Part shown: piece after piece, positions 13,261-14,545 of the stretch | Layout of the letters: every line of letters begins with the position of its first letter | Numbering within the stretch: the first letter of the stretch is position 1 | Assembly: GCA_016763615.1 (NCBI GenBank) | Contig: JAESTJ010000028.1 | Coordinates: 1 to 14,545, forward strand | Source of the DNA: Minisyncoccota bacterium | GTDB lineage: Bacteria > Patescibacteriota > Minisyncoccia > Phycocordibacterales > UBA2100 | Length of the DNA stretch: 14,545 bases | Direction of reading: 5' to 3' | The notes under the pieces: generated by a model | The model's input: only the letters and a program-made list of their open reading frames with translations | Database searches by the model: none | Told to the model about the DNA's origin: nothing | Made by a program: the position numbers and the translations under genes

Positions 13261-13851
13261 ATGTTAAAAATACGACTACAAAGAATAGGAAGAAAAAATG
13301 ACCCATCATTTCGTGTGGTGGTGACTGAGCATACCCGTGGTCCTAAAAGCGAGAAGCACGTGGACCGAGTAGGTTTCTACAATCCTAAAACAAAAGAGCA
13401 AAAACTTGATGCAGAACGCATTACACACTGGATTGCTAATGGTGCACAACCTAGTGGTACCGTGCACAACATGCTTTTAAAAGCAGGGATTATAAAAGGG
13501 AAGACGATTAACGTGCTTCCGCAAAAATCTCCTGTAGTTAAGGACCCCGAGGGAACTGACGAGTCCAAGGACTCTACTTCCGACGGGGCAGGAGAAGAAG
13601 GCGCAGCCCCGTTAGAAACAGGAACTAACAGTTCCGAAGATTCTAACGGGGAAGATGCTCCAGTAGCAGAAGAAGGCGGTGAGGTTAGCGAGGAAACTAC
13701 TGAGGCTCCCGCAGAGGAGGAAAAGACAGAAAAAAAGGAAGAGACTCCTGCTGAAGAAGCGGTTGAGGAAAAAAAGGAAGAACCTGCCAGCGCCGAAAAG
13801 GCAGGCGGAGAAGCTCCAGTAGGGGAAGAGAAGACAGAAAAGGAAGTGTAA
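13261..13851 (+). CDS. rpsP: ribosomal protein bS16 with a long acidic C-terminal tail
   Basis: Small-subunit assembly protein. The ATG at 13261 gives the standard N-terminus MLKIRLQRIGRKNDPSFRVVV; an upstream TTG at 13225 lies inside the promoter and is rejected. The core (1-88) has VDRVGFYNP and ITHWIANGAQPSGTVHNMLLKAGI. It is 196 aa against a usual 80-90: residues 89-196 are low-complexity and rich in Glu, Ala, Ser and Thr (for example EETTEAPAEEEKTEKKEE), surely disordered. Only a weak GGGA (13250-13253) precedes the start. The DNA for the tail holds several hairpins (13561-13574, 13607-13651, 13783-13805). khpA follows after a terminator, matching the common rpsP-khpA order. Confidence 0.95.
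   Translation: MLKIRLQRIGRKNDPSFRVVVTEHTRGPKSEKHVDRVGFYNPKTKEQKLDAERITHWIANGAQPSGTVHNMLLKAGIIKGKTINVLPQKSPVVKDPEGTDESKDSTSDGAGEEGAAPLETGTNSSEDSNGEDAPVAEEGGEVSEETTEAPAEEEKTEKKEETPAEEAVEEKKEEPASAEKAGGEAPVGEEKTEKEV
13607..13651 (+). repeat. long hairpin inside the rpsP tail coding sequence
   Basis: CCCCGTTAGAA (13607-13617) pairs perfectly with TTCTAACGGGG (13641-13651). Inside it GGAACT (13621-13626) pairs with AGTTCC (13630-13635). It encodes residues about 116-131 of the S16 tail. Nearby are GAGTCC/GGACTC (13561-13574) and CCTGCC/GGCAGG (13783-13805). Confidence 0.75.
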
Positions 13852-13888
13852 GTTCTTGGACTTACCATAGTTGCATGCAATAATAAAT

Positions 13889-13919
13889 GTGTCGTCTGCA
13901 AAGCAGGCGGCACATTTTA
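13889..13919 (+). terminator. intrinsic terminator of rpsP
   Basis: GTGTCGTCTGC (13889-13899), loop AAA, GCAGGCGGCAC (13903-13913): 11 pairs including two G-U, followed by ATTTTA. It is partly leaky by its weak tail, so read-through into khpA is possible. Confidence 0.75.
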
Positions 13920-13947
13920 CAATTTATAAATAGCTAATCAGAACGAT

Positions 13948-14349
13948 ATGGAAATGGATCAGGATTTTCTAGAATTTGTAGTAAAAGCGTTAGTAGACAA
14001 CCCCGATAGCGTTAAAGTTAATCGAACAGTAGACGAAATGGGCGTACTTTTGACACTAGATGTACACAAAGACGATATGGGTAAGATTATCGGGCGAGCG
14101 GGAAACACAGCAAAAGCAATCCGAACACTCTTGCGAGTAGTAGGTATGAAGAACGATGCTCGAGTGAACTTAAAGATTAACGAACCAGAAGGAGGTATGC
14201 CGAGAGAGCGTCGCCAAGAAGCTCCAGCAGCGCAAGCACCTGCAGCAGCGGAAAATACTGAAGAAAACAAAGAAGACGAAATGTCAGACGAAGAAAAGAA
14301 GGCAGCTTCAAAATCAGTTGACGAAGCAATGGAAGACTTGGGCCTCTAG
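13948..14349 (+). CDS. khpA: KH-domain RNA-binding protein KhpA with an acidic tail
   Basis: Small KH protein that binds RNA; its family pairs with KhpB in cell-envelope and RNA control in Firmicutes. The core (about 1-78) starts DFLEFVVKALVDNPDSVKVN, very like YlqC/KhpA, and has the KH loop IIGRAGNTAKAIRTLL with GRAG at 49-52. It is 133 aa against about 75-80: residues 79-133 are an Ala/Glu-rich tail (PAAQAPAAAENTEENKEDE). The start at ATG 13948 or ATG 13954 cannot be decided; neither has a Shine-Dalgarno sequence. The position after rpsP is the classical one, but rimM and trmD do not follow directly. Confidence 0.92.
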   Translation: MEMDQDFLEFVVKALVDNPDSVKVNRTVDEMGVLLTLDVHKDDMGKIIGRAGNTAKAIRTLLRVVGMKNDARVNLKINEPEGGMPRERRQEAPAAQAPAAAENTEENKEDEMSDEEKKAASKSVDEAMEDLGL

Positions 14350-14367
14350 AAATATAAAAAGATATTT

Positions 14368-14404
14368 AAAAACTCCGCGAGCTTTGCTCGCGGAGTTTTT
14401 ATTT
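14368..14404. terminator. strong, likely bidirectional terminator after khpA
   Basis: A 15-bp perfect stem (14368-14382 with 14386-14400) with core CTCCGCGAGC, loop TTT, A-run on the left and T-run on the right, continued by ATTTT. Confidence 0.93.
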
Positions 14405-14434
14405 TAATAATAGAAATATCATGAAGGAGTGATA

Positions 14435-14463
14435 TTGACTCTATACACAGGTTATGTTATAAT
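14435..14463 (+). promoter_or_regulatory. near-consensus extended -10 promoter
   Basis: TTGACT (14435-14440), exactly 17 nt spacer, TATAAT (14458-14463), with TG (14455-14456) as extended -10. Predicted start near 14470. It is the best promoter in the window. Confidence 0.85.
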
Positions 14464-14490
14464 ATATATAGGTAACAAAGGATAATCCCT

Positions 14491-14545
14491 ATGAAGATTC
14501 TGGCTTTTTTGTGGAGAATCCTTCGCGGGATTATTCGCACTCTCC
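14491..14545 (+). CDS. start of an unknown membrane or exported protein (cut by the window end)
   Basis: ATG 14491 with AAAGGA (14477-14482) eight nt upstream opens a frame that runs to the end: MKILAFLWRILRGIIRTL. Only 18 residues are visible. They are basic and hydrophobic, like a signal or membrane anchor. The strong promoter upstream suggests high expression. Function cannot be told. Confidence 0.65.
   Translation, partial: MKILAFLWRILRGIIRTL

Noticed and set aside
13871..13880. Perfect 10-bp palindrome TTGCATGCAA after rpsP
   Set aside because: Too short to assign, and it stands alone next to a clear terminator.
13377..13913. 178-codon minus-strand Ser-rich frame opposite rpsP
   Set aside because: It is the mirror of the GAA/GCA-rich S16 tail (antisense reads as Ser/Phe/Ala) and runs through the terminator.
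1..14545. Recoded TGA (as Gly) as in SR1/Gracilibacteria
   Set aside because: Long genes stay open without internal TGA, and TGA serves as the stop of the gene ending at 5129.

Overview
The window looks like a piece of a streamlined bacterial genome, most likely from the Candidate Phyla Radiation (Patescibacteria, Parcubacteria-like). This is an inference. It rests on four things: the unusual L32 N-terminus (start MSARMRVTRAHTGNRRSHHA), the long charged tails on ribosomal proteins S16 and L32, a very short SMC protein, and compact gene packing with short spacers. Genes read cleanly in the standard bacterial code, and TGA is used as a stop, so a recoded SR1/Gracilibacteria-type genome is unlikely. 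No tRNA, rRNA, CRISPR array or transposase gene was seen.

Layout. Bases 52-3589 (minus) hold a small membrane protein downstream of dnaE, the DNA polymerase III alpha subunit. A dyad-rich divergent spacer (3590-3885) separates dnaE from rnhB (RNase HII, plus), which is broken by a +1 frameshift at a six-A run. A two-gene cassette follows (4572-5129), with its own promoter and terminator: a Cys-rich small protein and a two-helix membrane protein. Then come rpmF (L32 with a tail), a 158-bp element with 24-bp perfect terminal inverted repeats (5772-5929), a nusB gene fused to a Nudix domain, and rnc (RNase III). After rnc lie about 190 bases that can fold, then two strong terminators. A minus-strand DUF4406/nucleoside-deoxyribosyltransferase-like gene (7882-8358) faces away from smc (8491-10653). 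A minus-strand unknown gene and rnr (RNase R, 11059-13026) come next, then rpsP (S16 with a long acidic tail), khpA (KH RNA-binding protein with an acidic tail), and the start of another gene behind a near-consensus promoter.

Theme. Most of the genes serve RNA and ribosome maturation (nusB, rnc, rnr, rpmF, rpsP, khpA) or chromosome replication and upkeep (dnaE, rnhB, smc). Between them sit small unknown genes. All five of the unknown genes with a firm start, including the partial one at the right edge, have clear Shine-Dalgarno sequences. Almost none of the housekeeping genes do, and two of those (rnhB, smc) have a -10 box ending exactly 6 nt before the ATG, as expected for leaderless mRNAs.

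Most notable points: the 720-aa SMC with no recognisable hinge, the NusB-Nudix fusion with an altered Nudix box, the inverted-repeat element before nusB, the rnhB frameshift, a promoter nested with a terminator at 4496-4546, and stable hairpins written into the coding sequence of the S16 tail.
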